Below are positions 9,481 through 19,067 of a stretch of DNA of 64,000 nt, one piece after another. The DNA comes from an uncultured Prevotellaceae bacterium (GTDB lineage: Bacteria; Bacteroidota; Bacteroidia; Bacteroidales; Bacteroidaceae): NCBI GenBank assembly GCA_902776665.1, contig CACYQZ010000001.1:102313-166312 (forward strand), given 5' to 3'. Below the pieces are notes generated by a model. That model did not search any database and was not told where the DNA came from. It saw nothing but the letters and a program-made list of their open reading frames with translations. Positions within the stretch are counted from its first letter, which is position 1. The number at the start of each line of letters is the position of its first letter. A program made the position numbers and the translations under genes.

Positions 9481-10375
9481 CATTAGAAAGTGAAAAATCA
9501 AAATTGTCCGGAATCTTATATATATTTTCTCCCTTCCAATAAGAACCATTCTTCATCAAATAGAAATGGAGATAGTTATCACCTACGTTGTCAGGAATGC
9601 CGAAAACACTTCGAGGTGGTATTAGACGGCCATCGTGGATATTATATTTCCATTCTGCACCCTTTATAAAATCAAGCGTAGAATACGCTTCTACAAAAAA
9701 CAATCTTGGAGTAAGCCATTGAGTCCTATTAAGAAAAATTTGATGACTTTTATACATTTTATTAGTTAACTTATTAATGCCATGAAAAAAGAAAAAACGA
9801 TATATGTGAAGCAATGGGTGTATTAACTTCGAAAAATCAGATTCATCAATCCAAAGATTGTCTTCACTTTCGAGTTTCTTTTTCCATTTTTTTACTCTGT
9901 ACCCTATAGTAGTGTACTTGCTATTTTTCCTTATTAACGTAAAATGACCACTCAAATGAATTGAATGACTTGTAATAACGTCATATTTAGCTAGAGTTTG
10001 TTCGTTTACATATAAAGACATATCACCATAAATTAAATCTATATCTGCAAATCCCCAAAAATCATAATCCTTGATGTCCTCTTTATGAATAATACCATAA
10101 AAGGGTTTAACATCGCATAATTTTCTCGCATGATTTGGATGAAATCGAATTCCCAACACTTCAGAAACTTTATTACAATATTCTGTGAATGTAGTTCTTA
10201 CAAAATGAGTATTAGGATATATTTGAGCAGGAATATCACAATCTGTAAAATAAAGAAAATCTATTTGAGGATTCTTACTACAACTATAAAGATAAAGATT
10301 AAAATACTCTGGCCACTTACCAAAATATGGTATAATTATTGCCACTTTAAATTTATACTCTTGATTTTTATTCAT
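9440..10375 (-). CDS. DUF6625-family putative glycosyltransferase (GT-A-like)
   Basis: This 311-residue protein begins with KVAIIIPYFGKWPEYFNLYL and has DFLYFTDCDIP, CDVKPFYGIIH, and WGFADIDLIYGDM with a DXD-like motif near 130. These are features of DUF6625 proteins, presumed GT-A transferases common in Bacteroidetes glycan loci. The gene is visibly more AT-rich than its neighbours, suggesting separate origin. It lies 11 nt after the GT92 gene, and an orphan 3' reading frame overlaps its end. Confidence 0.75.
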   Translation of the reverse strand: MNKNQEYKFKVAIIIPYFGKWPEYFNLYLYSCSKNPQIDFLYFTDCDIPAQIYPNTHFVRTTFTEYCNKVSEVLGIRFHPNHARKLCDVKPFYGIIHKEDIKDYDFWGFADIDLIYGDMSLYVNEQTLAKYDVITSHSIHLSGHFTLIRKNSKYTTIGYRVKKWKKKLESEDNLWIDESDFSKLIHPLLHIYRFFFFHGINKLTNKMYKSHQIFLNRTQWLTPRLFFVEAYSTLDFIKGAEWKYNIHDGRLIPPRSVFGIPDNVGDNYLHFYLMKNGSYWKGENIYKIPDNFDFSLSNAIITINQNGISVK

Positions 10376-10386
10376 ATCATTTTTAT

Positions 10387-11349
10387 TTACTTTTCCGGGG
10401 AGAGTCCCGTCATTTTTAGCTTCAACTCAACAAGGAAACGGTGGATTTTATGATCCGACGACGTATTCCGATGCTCATACTGCAGGAACTTGTCGAACGT
10501 CTTCCACGATTTTCCCCAGCACGCAGAACCGCGCTGATGCTTCTTCTCATAATTCCCGTAAGCACGGCTCCAATAGTGATTGCACTGGATGTCGGCCTTT
10601 TTCTTCATACGGTGCACCTCCCAAACGACAAACTTGCCAAATTGATTGATGGGTGGTACCTTCAAACGACCATAGCGACACAGGAAATAATGCATCATAT
10701 CGACCTTGAAATAACCGATGTCGTAATTGGTGTTGTAGAACAATTTTCCGCGGCTCACCAAATTCGGCCAACAATTCGTGTATTGTTCTATCTGCAACTG
10801 ATTCTCGTCATGCTCCAAACGTCCCGACGTGCCAAACATCTTCCAATAGACCAACACCAGCGGATAATTCTTGAATCGCTGCAGCCAATCCTGCAAATTT
10901 GTGTGTTTATAGGGCACGAAAAACTCGTCCAAATCCAAGAAAGAGCACCAAGTCGTCTCCTCCCGATAGTTTTCATACCAATGTTTATATGCCGTAATCT
11001 GCCCTGGAGTTTCCGGCCATTCGGTCAGCGTCACCGTCCCATTGTCCACGTATGGCTGCAACACCTCGCGAAAATGGTCGGTGGAATTGTTGTTATACAG
11101 GTAGAAATGCTCCACCCCCACCAACAGATGGTACTCAATCCATTCCTTCAAATACGGCGCCTCGTTCTTGAAAATGGCACACAGCACCAAGCCAAATTTC
11201 GTATTCCTCGGCTTTCTGGCGAAGAATTTGAAAATCAACTTGTAAACCAAGCCTAACGCCAAGGTCATCAAATATTTCCCGCAATATGAAAGGGTCCAAC
11301 GATGTGAATCTCCTTGCCAAAATGCACTATTGTTCTCCATTTTATTCAT
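10387..11349 (-). CDS. Glycosyltransferase family 92-like protein
   Basis: This 320-residue protein has LCAIFKNEAPYLKEWIEYH, GVEHFYLYNNNSTD, ITAYKHWYENY, and WCSFLDLDEFF (DXD-like), followed by GSRG-type and CNHYWSRAYGNYEKK segments. This is the GT92/DUF23 pattern; characterised members are galactosyltransferases, though specificity here is unknown. Start may be the Met at 11349 or at 11340. It follows the acyltransferase gene by 6 nt. Confidence 0.85.
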   Translation of the reverse strand: MNKMENNSAFWQGDSHRWTLSYCGKYLMTLALGLVYKLIFKFFARKPRNTKFGLVLCAIFKNEAPYLKEWIEYHLLVGVEHFYLYNNNSTDHFREVLQPYVDNGTVTLTEWPETPGQITAYKHWYENYREETTWCSFLDLDEFFVPYKHTNLQDWLQRFKNYPLVLVYWKMFGTSGRLEHDENQLQIEQYTNCWPNLVSRGKLFYNTNYDIGYFKVDMMHYFLCRYGRLKVPPINQFGKFVVWEVHRMKKKADIQCNHYWSRAYGNYEKKHQRGSACWGKSWKTFDKFLQYEHRNTSSDHKIHRFLVELKLKMTGLSPEK

Positions 11350-11355
11350 ATTTAA

Positions 11356-12375
11356 TTACCGTTTTTTCGCGATAAGATTCCACGACAAGATTCTGACTTT
11401 ATCTAACAATATTCCGATAGCAAACACAGCCACGCTGAATACAATACTATACAACAAATACGTCCAATAAGAATGGGTCTGATAGTATTGGCTCAGATGG
11501 GCTTTGAAATCTGGGAAAATATAATTGGCCGTATGCAATAAATATACTGCGAAACATGATTTTGCCACCCAATTGACAACAAATGACTGTATCTTCAGTT
11601 TTGAGAAAAACAGCAGTAATGACAACGACGCCAATACCACGAAGGGAGAATCATAGTAAAAAAATTCTTTGGCTTCAAGTGGCATCAACATGTATGGTAT
11701 GCCAAACATTACAAATATAATTGTAAGAAATGTAAAAAATACATATAAAAAAAGCAATGCCAGTGTCTTTAATTGTATGCTATCCGATACATGTAACTTG
11801 AAGAATCTTGCCAACAAATATAATCCAATAAATGACATCGTACAATATCCCTTTGCCATCCAATCAACAAAATGAAATAGCCAGTTGAAAGATGTAAAGG
11901 CATAGAAAGCAACCAAAACCATCATATATTCTCTTTTTGTTGCTTTCTCGCAAAATGCATTTAATATAGGAGACAGTAAATACAACAAAATATACGATTT
12001 CACGAACCACCACATATTATACAAACGAATCGTCCTTAGTATTTCTGCCATACTGAGATTTCCCTGTTGCACATAACCGTAAACGAGACAAACCATCATA
12101 AAAAAGGCCAATTGGAACAAAAGTTCAATGAATTTTCCTTTCTTGGGCTTGATGCCATACCATCCAGAAATTAGCACAAAGAGATTAACACATACAACGG
12201 TTATTGCCTGAACCGTCAAACGACTAAACGAAATTGCAAATTCCGAAGAAAAATGATCCTCATTTGGCAACCCTATGGAAAAATCATTCGTGTGTATCAT
12301 CACAACAAAAAACATTGCAACGATACGCAACAATTCCATATTGGAATCCCGAACTTTCTTAAAATGATTATTCAT
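11356..12375 (-). CDS. Acyltransferase family 3 (O-acyltransferase) membrane protein
   Basis: This 339-residue integral membrane protein has the Acyltransferase_3 N-terminus SNMELLRIVAMFFVVMIHTND, with the conserved Arg and His, and VCVNLFVLISGWYGI. About ten hydrophobic segments follow, and CFAVYLLHTANYIFPDF near the C-terminus is a typical end of the family. It likely transfers acetyl groups to the glycan. The start overlaps the stop of the DUF6056 gene by 8 nt (ATGAATAA). Confidence 0.88.
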   Translation of the reverse strand: MNNHFKKVRDSNMELLRIVAMFFVVMIHTNDFSIGLPNEDHFSSEFAISFSRLTVQAITVVCVNLFVLISGWYGIKPKKGKFIELLFQLAFFMMVCLVYGYVQQGNLSMAEILRTIRLYNMWWFVKSYILLYLLSPILNAFCEKATKREYMMVLVAFYAFTSFNWLFHFVDWMAKGYCTMSFIGLYLLARFFKLHVSDSIQLKTLALLFLYVFFTFLTIIFVMFGIPYMLMPLEAKEFFYYDSPFVVLASLSLLLFFSKLKIQSFVVNWVAKSCFAVYLLHTANYIFPDFKAHLSQYYQTHSYWTYLLYSIVFSVAVFAIGILLDKVRILSWNLIAKKR

Positions 12376-14002
12376 AAGATTGCACCCTCTCTACTCTTTC
12401 AGAAAATTCCTTTTTCGGAGCAGGAATCACCAAATATTTTTGTCCGTCTAACTCGATGATTTTCTTGTATGTCGGACCGACGGTTTTTGACGAATAGGCT
12501 GTAATCCACTGGGTAAATGGCCGCAAATAGAAGGGAACTTTTGACGTTTCCACCTCTCCCAATTCAAACGTTACGTCGGGAATCGTTTCGTCATTCACCT
12601 TTTTAACATACAAATGGGTGTTCGCTACCGTTTTAAAATCGTTGTAATCTTCGGGATGGGACTTGATGTCTTGATACAAGGCTTCCGGGAAATAGGACAT
12701 TCCACGTTTCCCGTACAATGCACTCATATATCGAACCATCGTTTTCTCCTTGTCACATGCCAAATAGTAAGCGTATTCATCGCCGAAAGCGACATGATTC
12801 ACCAAATATTGTCGCCAAAATTGTGGTATCGTGTCCGTTGGGGTCAAAATGACGAATTGTTCTTTGTCTTCCAATTGGGGCAGAATTTTTCTGTAATTGT
12901 CGAAATTGGCTTTCTGGTAATAGAAAATCGGTATCAGCAGTGCGATACACGCGACAAAAGCCATGATTTGGATGGGTCGTTCATATCGATGGGCAAAATC
13001 TTTTACCAAACACATGATGAGCATCAAAGAAAAGAGTTCTGTTCCAAAACGCACGCGGCTATTCGACATTCCAGACAACAGAATCACCAACAATGAAAAC
13101 AGGGTTATCAGCAATAGCCATCTCTGTGACTTGATGAAAGCAAGCGTTTTTTTCTTGTTTCGGATCAATAAAACCATGCTCATCAACAAGAATAGCCAAA
13201 ACACCCGAAGTCGTGACAGAGAGACCACAAACGATTTGACTTTTCCGACGATTCCTCCCACGACACCGACAACATCATCGGCTCCTGCTCGAGTAAAAGT
13301 GCCAGGACCCAGAATATTCATTGCCGTACCAAGTATGAAGCCAATCATCAAGGGGAGCACAGCCTGCCCCCAAATCCTACGGATATGCAGCAGCATATAT
13401 AGTCCGAGAGCCATGCTTACCGGCAATGTCAATGCCTCATGTGTCCATCCGCAAATAAACGCAACGGGCATTAAAAGCCAATGCTTCGCCGACAGACTGT
13501 CGTCACGAAAACGACGCATCAGCAACAAAAATCCCAAGACAAAAAAGGCCGTCCACAAATAATTGAAACTTCCAGAGAACCAAAGGAAGGTCTCGTTGAA
13601 TGCCGGAATCAGGGTAAGGAAAAGGAGCATCACGAGCCAATTCCAACGACTGCGCCACTCATATCGGCACAACGACAGGAAGAATGCTATCGTAAAACAA
13701 AAAATCAAAGCGTTCAAGAAATTGAAAGCAGGTTTCCCGACAATTCCTGCGAACAACGATTCTAAAAAACTGCTTGTAATACGACCATTGTGAACCGTCC
13801 AATGATTCGTCATCGACTCGACGATATCTCCCAATGTTTTGATGGGACGATGATCGTCAAACTCCATACCTACGGATTCTTTCACAAATGCGTATGCACC
13901 ATCATCAGCCACTGACAACGGTGTCAGCATATTCATCGTCAATACTACGATGAAAAGAAGAAACCAACTAAGACGTGATATGCTAAAAAAGTTTTTCATC
14001 AA
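12368..14002 (-). CDS. DUF6056-family polytopic membrane protein (GT-C-like), copy 1
   Basis: This 544-residue protein has a first membrane segment followed by MLTPLSVADDGAYAF, a long loop with HWTVHNGRI, then about nine more hydrophobic segments and a soluble C-terminal domain of about 170 residues. The acidic pair right after the first membrane helix and overall plan resemble GT-C glycosyltransferases that use polyprenyl-phosphate sugars at the periplasmic face. This is inference. It is a tandem paralog of the adjoining 14003-15646 gene (both have NMLTPLS, RPI, LW(F/T)(S/A)GS(F/L)NYLWT and GW(T)(H/N)E motifs) and begins directly after its stop. Confidence 0.75.
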   Translation of the reverse strand: MMKNFFSISRLSWFLLFIVVLTMNMLTPLSVADDGAYAFVKESVGMEFDDHRPIKTLGDIVESMTNHWTVHNGRITSSFLESLFAGIVGKPAFNFLNALIFCFTIAFFLSLCRYEWRSRWNWLVMLLFLTLIPAFNETFLWFSGSFNYLWTAFFVLGFLLLMRRFRDDSLSAKHWLLMPVAFICGWTHEALTLPVSMALGLYMLLHIRRIWGQAVLPLMIGFILGTAMNILGPGTFTRAGADDVVGVVGGIVGKVKSFVVSLSRLRVFWLFLLMSMVLLIRNKKKTLAFIKSQRWLLLITLFSLLVILLSGMSNSRVRFGTELFSLMLIMCLVKDFAHRYERPIQIMAFVACIALLIPIFYYQKANFDNYRKILPQLEDKEQFVILTPTDTIPQFWRQYLVNHVAFGDEYAYYLACDKEKTMVRYMSALYGKRGMSYFPEALYQDIKSHPEDYNDFKTVANTHLYVKKVNDETIPDVTFELGEVETSKVPFYLRPFTQWITAYSSKTVGPTYKKIIELDGQKYLVIPAPKKEFSERVERVQSYE

Positions 14003-15646
14003 TTATTTACAATCTATTGAACTTATTCTTTTTTCTAAATCTAAGGGCATTGCAGGAGTTACAAGAAGATGTTTCTCCCTGACATCAACAACGCAAACAT
14101 TGTTGATGGAATAATCATTTTTTTGATAACGCTGAATGTATTTCCTTATTGGCAACAAATAGAAAGGAACATCTGAGGAAGGCGCTTCTTCTACGTGGAT
14201 GTTAATCTTTGAGCAATCCTCGCCATTCTCCAACTCTTTAAAGTATAATTCAAAACCTGTATTGAATTTCACATATTTTTTTGTTGAACCGATTTCTTTC
14301 CATAGCTCCTCAGGGAAGAAGAACATATCTTTTTTTCCATAGAATGCATTAACGCTTCTGGTCTCTTTTCTTTCCTTATCACACGGAAGGAAATAATTTT
14401 CACCCCTAAATGTTACCTGTTTGCGAACATATTGAGTCCAAAACCCAGAAATGTTGTCTTGGGGAGTTAATATAATATTTTTTGAAACATCTTTCAACTG
14501 CTTTTCACAAAATTGCCAATTTGAGTAATTTTCAAATTGAAAATAAAAAACTGGAATCAGAAAAATTGCGACTACCAACCCTACAACGATTTGAATGAAT
14601 TGATGATTTTTCTCGAACAAACTTTTACAATCGTTCAGCATATTTAGTAACAACAGCAAGGAAAAGCATTCGACTCCATATCTAAGTCTCGAATCGGTCA
14701 TTCCTGAAAGTAAAATAGGACAAAAGGAGAAAATAAGGATAACAACAAACCAATTATTATTTTTTAAGTATGAAATCAAATGTTGCTTATCCCTCCAACC
14801 AAGTATTATCAATCCGAACAACCATACCCAGAAGATTCTTAAATGAAAAATTTGCAACAATAAACTTTTAACTTTTCCAATTGATTCCACAAGCAAATGT
14901 GCGAGTCCATCAGAATTGGCTTTTTGGAACGTTGATGGTGCAAAAACATCCAACAAAGTGCCAACGACAAAAAACAACAAATATGGAGCAACCGCTCTAC
15001 CCCATATCGTTTTTATATGACATAAAATATAAAGACAAATTGCCATTGTTACAGGCAAAGTCATCACTTCGTTGGTCCATCCAGCAAACAGAGCAATGGG
15101 GGCTATGGCAAGGTGTTTGAAGGAGATTTTTTCAGATTCTATCCTTCTTAACCAAAAAATAAACAATAACACAAAAAAACTTGTCCACAAATAATTTAAG
15201 CTGCCCGCTGTCCACAAAACGGTTTCACTTAATGACGGCATTAGAAGCAAAAATGCTGAAAACGCCAACAAGATGCCTATCACTTTATCACGAAAATCTG
15301 ACAATGAAAGGAGTAACCATACCACACCACAAAAGACAAATGCGTTAAACACATTAAAAACGTCCTTACCTAAAATGCCGACAAATAATTGGAGTAAAAA
15401 ATGAGGCGTAAAACGACCATTAAATGACTGCCAATGATTCCACTGCGACAATAGGATATCCCACAAGTTTCTAATGGGTCGATCCATATTGAACAGATGA
15501 TTCGGTTCCGTCATCGTAAATGCGTAGGCATAATCATCACCATAAGACAACGGTGTCAGCATATTCATCGTCAAAATGGCAGCAAATAGGAGTACCCACA
15601 AAAAAACAGATGAGATTCTATATTTCTTATCCTTATTCATATTCAA
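14003..15646 (-). CDS. DUF6056-family polytopic membrane protein (GT-C-like), copy 2
   Basis: This 547-residue paralog of the previous gene keeps NMLTPLSYGDDYAYAF after the first membrane helix, HWQSFNGRFTPHF, LWTAGSLNYLWTSFFVL, and GWTNEVMTLPVTMA, and ends with a soluble domain. Conservation of the acidic residues and N-G-R motif in both copies suggests both are functional with different acceptors or donors. The start codon overlaps the stop of an orphan acyltransferase tail (ATGA at 15643-15646), so this gene once followed an acyltransferase gene rather than the HAD gene. Confidence 0.75.
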   Translation of the reverse strand: MNMNKDKKYRISSVFLWVLLFAAILTMNMLTPLSYGDDYAYAFTMTEPNHLFNMDRPIRNLWDILLSQWNHWQSFNGRFTPHFLLQLFVGILGKDVFNVFNAFVFCGVVWLLLSLSDFRDKVIGILLAFSAFLLLMPSLSETVLWTAGSLNYLWTSFFVLLFIFWLRRIESEKISFKHLAIAPIALFAGWTNEVMTLPVTMAICLYILCHIKTIWGRAVAPYLLFFVVGTLLDVFAPSTFQKANSDGLAHLLVESIGKVKSLLLQIFHLRIFWVWLFGLIILGWRDKQHLISYLKNNNWFVVILIFSFCPILLSGMTDSRLRYGVECFSLLLLLNMLNDCKSLFEKNHQFIQIVVGLVVAIFLIPVFYFQFENYSNWQFCEKQLKDVSKNIILTPQDNISGFWTQYVRKQVTFRGENYFLPCDKERKETRSVNAFYGKKDMFFFPEELWKEIGSTKKYVKFNTGFELYFKELENGEDCSKINIHVEEAPSSDVPFYLLPIRKYIQRYQKNDYSINNVCVVDVREKHLLVTPAMPLDLEKRISSIDCK

Positions 15647-15880
15647 ACAGTTAATATAGAGGTTATTTTCATAACAACCTTTTCAAAGGGAACTACAATA
15701 TACGACAACAAAGTTGATATTGCGAACATAGAGATGACACTTACAAAAAAGCCAATGACATTCCATCCTACATACTTTGATATTAGAGCCGATATGGAAA
15801 TCTGAAAGATTAAAAACGCATAATTCTGATAAAGATATATTGTGTATCCATATTTATTCCAATGTACGGACATTAAGTGA
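15643..15880 (-). pseudogene. 3' remnant of an Acyltransferase_3 gene
   Basis: After the HAD phosphatase stop, a minus-strand frame without its own start encodes about 70 residues. They include HWNKYGYTIYLYQNYAF and two hydrophobic helices and end IVVPFEKVVMKITSILTV-stop. This matches the C-terminal end of Acyltransferase_3 proteins, where a (G/K)xYSYxIYLxH-type segment precedes the last membrane helices. The catalytic N-terminal region is absent. The stop overlaps the next start by ATGA. The frame also overlaps the last ~9 codons of the HAD gene, marking the recombination point. Confidence 0.7.
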
Positions 15881-16453
15881 CGTATCCGCAAAAGCCAACA
15901 TTTCCCTGTCGCCGTGGCTATCACCATAGGCAAACAAAATATAGTCCTCACGGTGCGGCTCAAATTCAAGCAATCTGTTAACTTTTTCAATTCCATAACA
16001 ATTTTTAGATGAAAACCTACCTGTAATAACACCTTGCTTGTCAAATTCGATTTTCGTCCCTATCACAGCAGTTATATTACGTTCCTCACACCATGGTCTA
16101 ACCCAATCTTCGATACTCGCAGTAATCACATATACATTGTGACCTTTTTCTATGTGCCCTTCTAAAAGTTCTACAACTTTGCTTTTTCTATATTTGTCGA
16201 CTTTTTTTGCGAACTGTACGCCTTTATTTTGAAAATCCAAATTTTTCATTCCCTTAAAAAAATAAGAAAAAATCTTTTCCTTCAACTTCCAATTAGGATA
16301 CAAATGAAGTTTCATCATAATTAGAAGAGGTGAAAATAGCAGAAAACCAATATAGAAGCTTCTCACTCCACAAACGAACTTGATGAATTCAAGGAACGAG
16401 TCCTTTGAGATTAGTGTCCCGTCGAAATCAAATACCGCGATTGTTTTTTTCAT
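15854..16453 (-). CDS. HAD-IB family phosphatase
   Basis: This 199-residue protein has the HAD motifs in order: DFDGTL at 8-13 (nucleophile DxD), ITAS near 110, and GDSHGDREMLAFAD near 177-190. A hydrophobic stretch near residues 30-50 suggests membrane association. It sits between GtrA/UbiA-type genes and DUF6056 genes, so dephosphorylation of a polyprenyl-phosphoryl-phosphoribose is a plausible role (inference). The last residues after FAD (TSLNVRTLE) look unrelated to the family end and coincide with the acyltransferase remnant, so the C-terminus is probably altered. It overlaps the upstream GtrA gene by 4 nt. Confidence 0.85.
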   Translation of the reverse strand: MKKTIAVFDFDGTLISKDSFLEFIKFVCGVRSFYIGFLLFSPLLIMMKLHLYPNWKLKEKIFSYFFKGMKNLDFQNKGVQFAKKVDKYRKSKVVELLEGHIEKGHNVYVITASIEDWVRPWCEERNITAVIGTKIEFDKQGVITGRFSSKNCYGIEKVNRLLEFEPHREDYILFAYGDSHGDREMLAFADTSLNVRTLE

Positions 16454-16824
16454 ACGTTCTTCATCACCAATCTGATTAGAAGAAAATTAGATGGCACACA
16501 TATGGCAAGTACAGGAATCAGAGCAATTTCCTTGGCTAATCCCATCATAATAAATAGATTTAGAAGTCCAACTTGGAGTAAAAAATTAACAAAATGGCAT
16601 GTAATAAATCCCGCCAAATTATTCTTATTTCTCCGAGTCCTAAAAGTAAATGCCGTCGTCATTATATAGTTAAATATGAAACTTACTACATATCCGAGAA
16701 CAAACGCTATATTGTGGGACAAAAGTTGCAAGCACAAATAATATACTATATATTGTATCGCAACTGCAATGCACCCGACAATGGAAAATCGAACAAATTC
16801 AAAGCCTGTTTCCTTCAATTTCAT
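16450..16824 (-). CDS. GtrA-family membrane protein, copy 1
   Basis: This 124-residue protein has four hydrophobic helices and the GtrA pattern: FVRFSIVGCIAVAIQYIVYY at the start, YVVSFIFNYIMTTAFTFR in the middle, and SNFLLIRLVMKNV at the end. GtrA proteins are thought to flip polyprenyl-phosphate-linked sugars across the inner membrane. It lies between the UbiA-type transferase (9 nt upstream) and the HAD phosphatase (4-nt overlap), which points to a shared lipid-linked sugar. Confidence 0.88.
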   Translation of the reverse strand: MKLKETGFEFVRFSIVGCIAVAIQYIVYYLCLQLLSHNIAFVLGYVVSFIFNYIMTTAFTFRTRRNKNNLAGFITCHFVNFLLQVGLLNLFIMMGLAKEIALIPVLAICVPSNFLLIRLVMKNV

Positions 16825-16833
16825 TCTGAAATT

Positions 16834-17724
16834 TCAAAAGTAGATGATTACAAAGAACATTCCCAACCACCCAGCAATACAAATCTGAACAAACAAATCC
16901 TTCATCAAAACCTTGGTCGGGCTACCGCTTCTAACATCGACAATGGTAAGTTGCAAATAACGGATAATGCCTGCCAAAACAAAAACGGATGTCACATAAA
17001 CGTAAGGACTATCAAACCTTTCAATAACCTCTGGAGATACCGTGTACAAGATATAACAAACCATTGTTATACTGGCAACGATAGTGATGGCCTGATTCAT
17101 GAAATCCAAGTTATAGCGATTCACATTTTTTCTGGCCAGCACCCCTGTATCCTCATAAATGACAACGTCATCCCGTCGTTTAGCAAATGCCAAAAACAGG
17201 GCAAGCAAAAAAGTCATCAAAATAATCCAATGCGACAAGTTAATTCCCGTGGCAAAACCACCTGCAAATATCCTCAACACAAAACCTGTGGCAATAATAA
17301 ATATATCGACGATAGCAATCTGCTTCAACTTAACACAATATGCCACATTTAACATGATGTAGCTAATTACGACACCAACCACCCTCAAAAAGTCATCAAA
17401 GGAAGGCCATCTATATAGATAAATAACGACTATCGAGAGTATAAAACAAACTGACATCAACAACAATGCTTCAATTCTTCCAACTGCACCACTTGCTATT
17501 GGCCTTTTGCACTTTACTGGGTGCATCCTATCGGCATTCGCATCAAAGATGTCATTGAAACAATAAATACCACTGGCAGCCATACAAAATGCCGCGAAAA
17601 CAACCAATGTTGGCCACAGGTATGAAGACTCTTGTAAATGACCGTCAAAAAAGACAGGAAGAAAAATAAATATATTTTTCAACCACTGCGATGGGCGGAG
17701 GAGTTTTAAATACTGGCTTAACAT
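16834..17724 (-). CDS. UbiA-family polyprenyl-phosphate phosphoribosyltransferase-like protein
   Basis: This membrane protein has about 296 residues from the ATG at 17724. A longer frame to 17769 would overlap the upstream gene by 32 nt and is less likely. It has LLRPSQWLKNIFIFLP, NDIFDANADRMHPVKCKRPI (the NDxxDxxxD prenyl-diphosphate motif), and YCVKLKQIAIVDIFIIATGF. These match the decaprenyl-phosphate phosphoribosyltransferase branch (Rv3806c-like) rather than quinone enzymes. That branch transfers phosphoribose from PRPP to a polyprenyl phosphate on the cytoplasmic face. Adjacent GtrA and HAD genes fit a lipid-linked pentose pathway. Confidence 0.82.
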   Translation of the reverse strand: MLSQYLKLLRPSQWLKNIFIFLPVFFDGHLQESSYLWPTLVVFAAFCMAASGIYCFNDIFDANADRMHPVKCKRPIASGAVGRIEALLLMSVCFILSIVVIYLYRWPSFDDFLRVVGVVISYIMLNVAYCVKLKQIAIVDIFIIATGFVLRIFAGGFATGINLSHWIILMTFLLALFLAFAKRRDDVVIYEDTGVLARKNVNRYNLDFMNQAITIVASITMVCYILYTVSPEVIERFDSPYVYVTSVFVLAGIIRYLQLTIVDVRSGSPTKVLMKDLFVQICIAGWLGMFFVIIYF

Positions 17725-17737
17725 CTCTAAACTATAA

Positions 17738-19033
17738 TTACTTAAAGTAAGTCTTGATAATTTGTGCAATTTGAATTAAACAATAACTAAAAACTATCGA
17801 TAGAAAAGGGAGCATTACGATATTATACCTTGGCTCACCAACAGTTAGAACGGTCAATAATGTACAGAGAAGAATTGGAATGTATATGAAAAATAAATTC
17901 ATATTTTTCCATGAATAAATCAATAGACCAAAGACCACAGAGATCATTATTATCTTGAAATAAACAGAGGATAAAAATGACATGAACAACTCTGAATACG
18001 GAGAAAAGCAAAGGTTAGCAGGCGACCGGAATGATTGTGAGTATATTAGTTCATTCTTTTTTGTCTTCGGAGCTGTCCTATAATTGTATAAAAACGATGG
18101 ACTACTATTGAAAAGATAATACATCTTCTTGCAAGTAAGAATACTATATTGTATGGGATGAGTTTTTATCCAATGAACTGCCCGATGAGTCCAAATACTA
18201 TCTTTTTCGTTTACAGTTAGCTTGCTCTTAAATTCATCAGGAATATGCCCGATTTTTCCTTCTTGAAAAACAGCAGCACAATAGCCTCCAGAAGCATCAT
18301 CATTGGCTCCCATAATCAAATTCACGCCTCCAGTTGTAGATTTATATAAATAATTAGGATAATTCTGGTGAGTGGAAATTGCGATTATCATACAAGTGAA
18401 AATATACATAGCAACGTGACGAGTGGCAGACTTCCAATCTTTTGACTTTAAATACCAAAATAAACATGCTACAAGCCACCCCAGTGCGATGGGACGTGTC
18501 CACATTGCCAAAGCTAAGAAAAAACCAGATAGATATGAAAACCTCTTTCCTAACAAACAAAAATATAAGGAAGACAAACTCAAAACTATATAATAAGGTT
18601 CTGAAAAAAGATGTGAAGATATCGTGAAAACTGCTGGCAGCAACATATATGAATATAAAGCAAATATGGCAACAACTTCCTTTTCAAATAACTTACGGCA
18701 AATACGGTAAATTAAAAAAAGTGTAATTGCATTAAAAATCACCTGAATATATGCCAAATTTGAAGTCGTCCCAAACATTTTAATCCATAAAATAATAAAA
18801 TTTACCCATCCTGGATTAAATATATAAGAATCATATAAATGTGAATAATTAGGGTAAAGTGTCCCATCTGTCACACAACTCCAAGCTAAAAGAACATAAG
18901 TTCCAGGATCTGATACCAATGCATCATACTTATTGTTGTACACATATAGTACCTGCAATCCCAACCAAAACAAAGCTGATATGACTACAAATAGGCGTAG
19001 AGAGAAGAGGTTTATCAAACCTTTAAATACCAT
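17738..19033 (-). CDS. GT39/ArnT-like membrane glycosyltransferase (GT-C)
   Basis: This membrane protein has about 431 residues from the ATG at 19033. The frame extends to 19090 but would overlap the upstream GT2 stop. After the first helix comes ALVSDPGTYVLLAWSC, the acidic residue typical of GT-C enzymes; later SSHLFSEPYYIVL and LALAMWTRPIALGW match the PMT/ArnT family (SE-P and RP motifs). Such enzymes take sugars from polyprenyl phosphates and transfer them in the periplasm. It sits between the GtrB-like GT2 and the UbiA/GtrA/HAD genes, both potential donor routes. The gene is AT-rich. Confidence 0.82.
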   Translation of the reverse strand: MVFKGLINLFSLRLFVVISALFWLGLQVLYVYNNKYDALVSDPGTYVLLAWSCVTDGTLYPNYSHLYDSYIFNPGWVNFIILWIKMFGTTSNLAYIQVIFNAITLFLIYRICRKLFEKEVVAIFALYSYMLLPAVFTISSHLFSEPYYIVLSLSSLYFCLLGKRFSYLSGFFLALAMWTRPIALGWLVACLFWYLKSKDWKSATRHVAMYIFTCMIIAISTHQNYPNYLYKSTTGGVNLIMGANDDASGGYCAAVFQEGKIGHIPDEFKSKLTVNEKDSIWTHRAVHWIKTHPIQYSILTCKKMYYLFNSSPSFLYNYRTAPKTKKNELIYSQSFRSPANLCFSPYSELFMSFLSSVYFKIIMISVVFGLLIYSWKNMNLFFIYIPILLCTLLTVLTVGEPRYNIVMLPFLSIVFSYCLIQIAQIIKTYFK

Positions 19034-19067
19034 AAAATACAAAAATACAATTCTAAAACATTCTACC

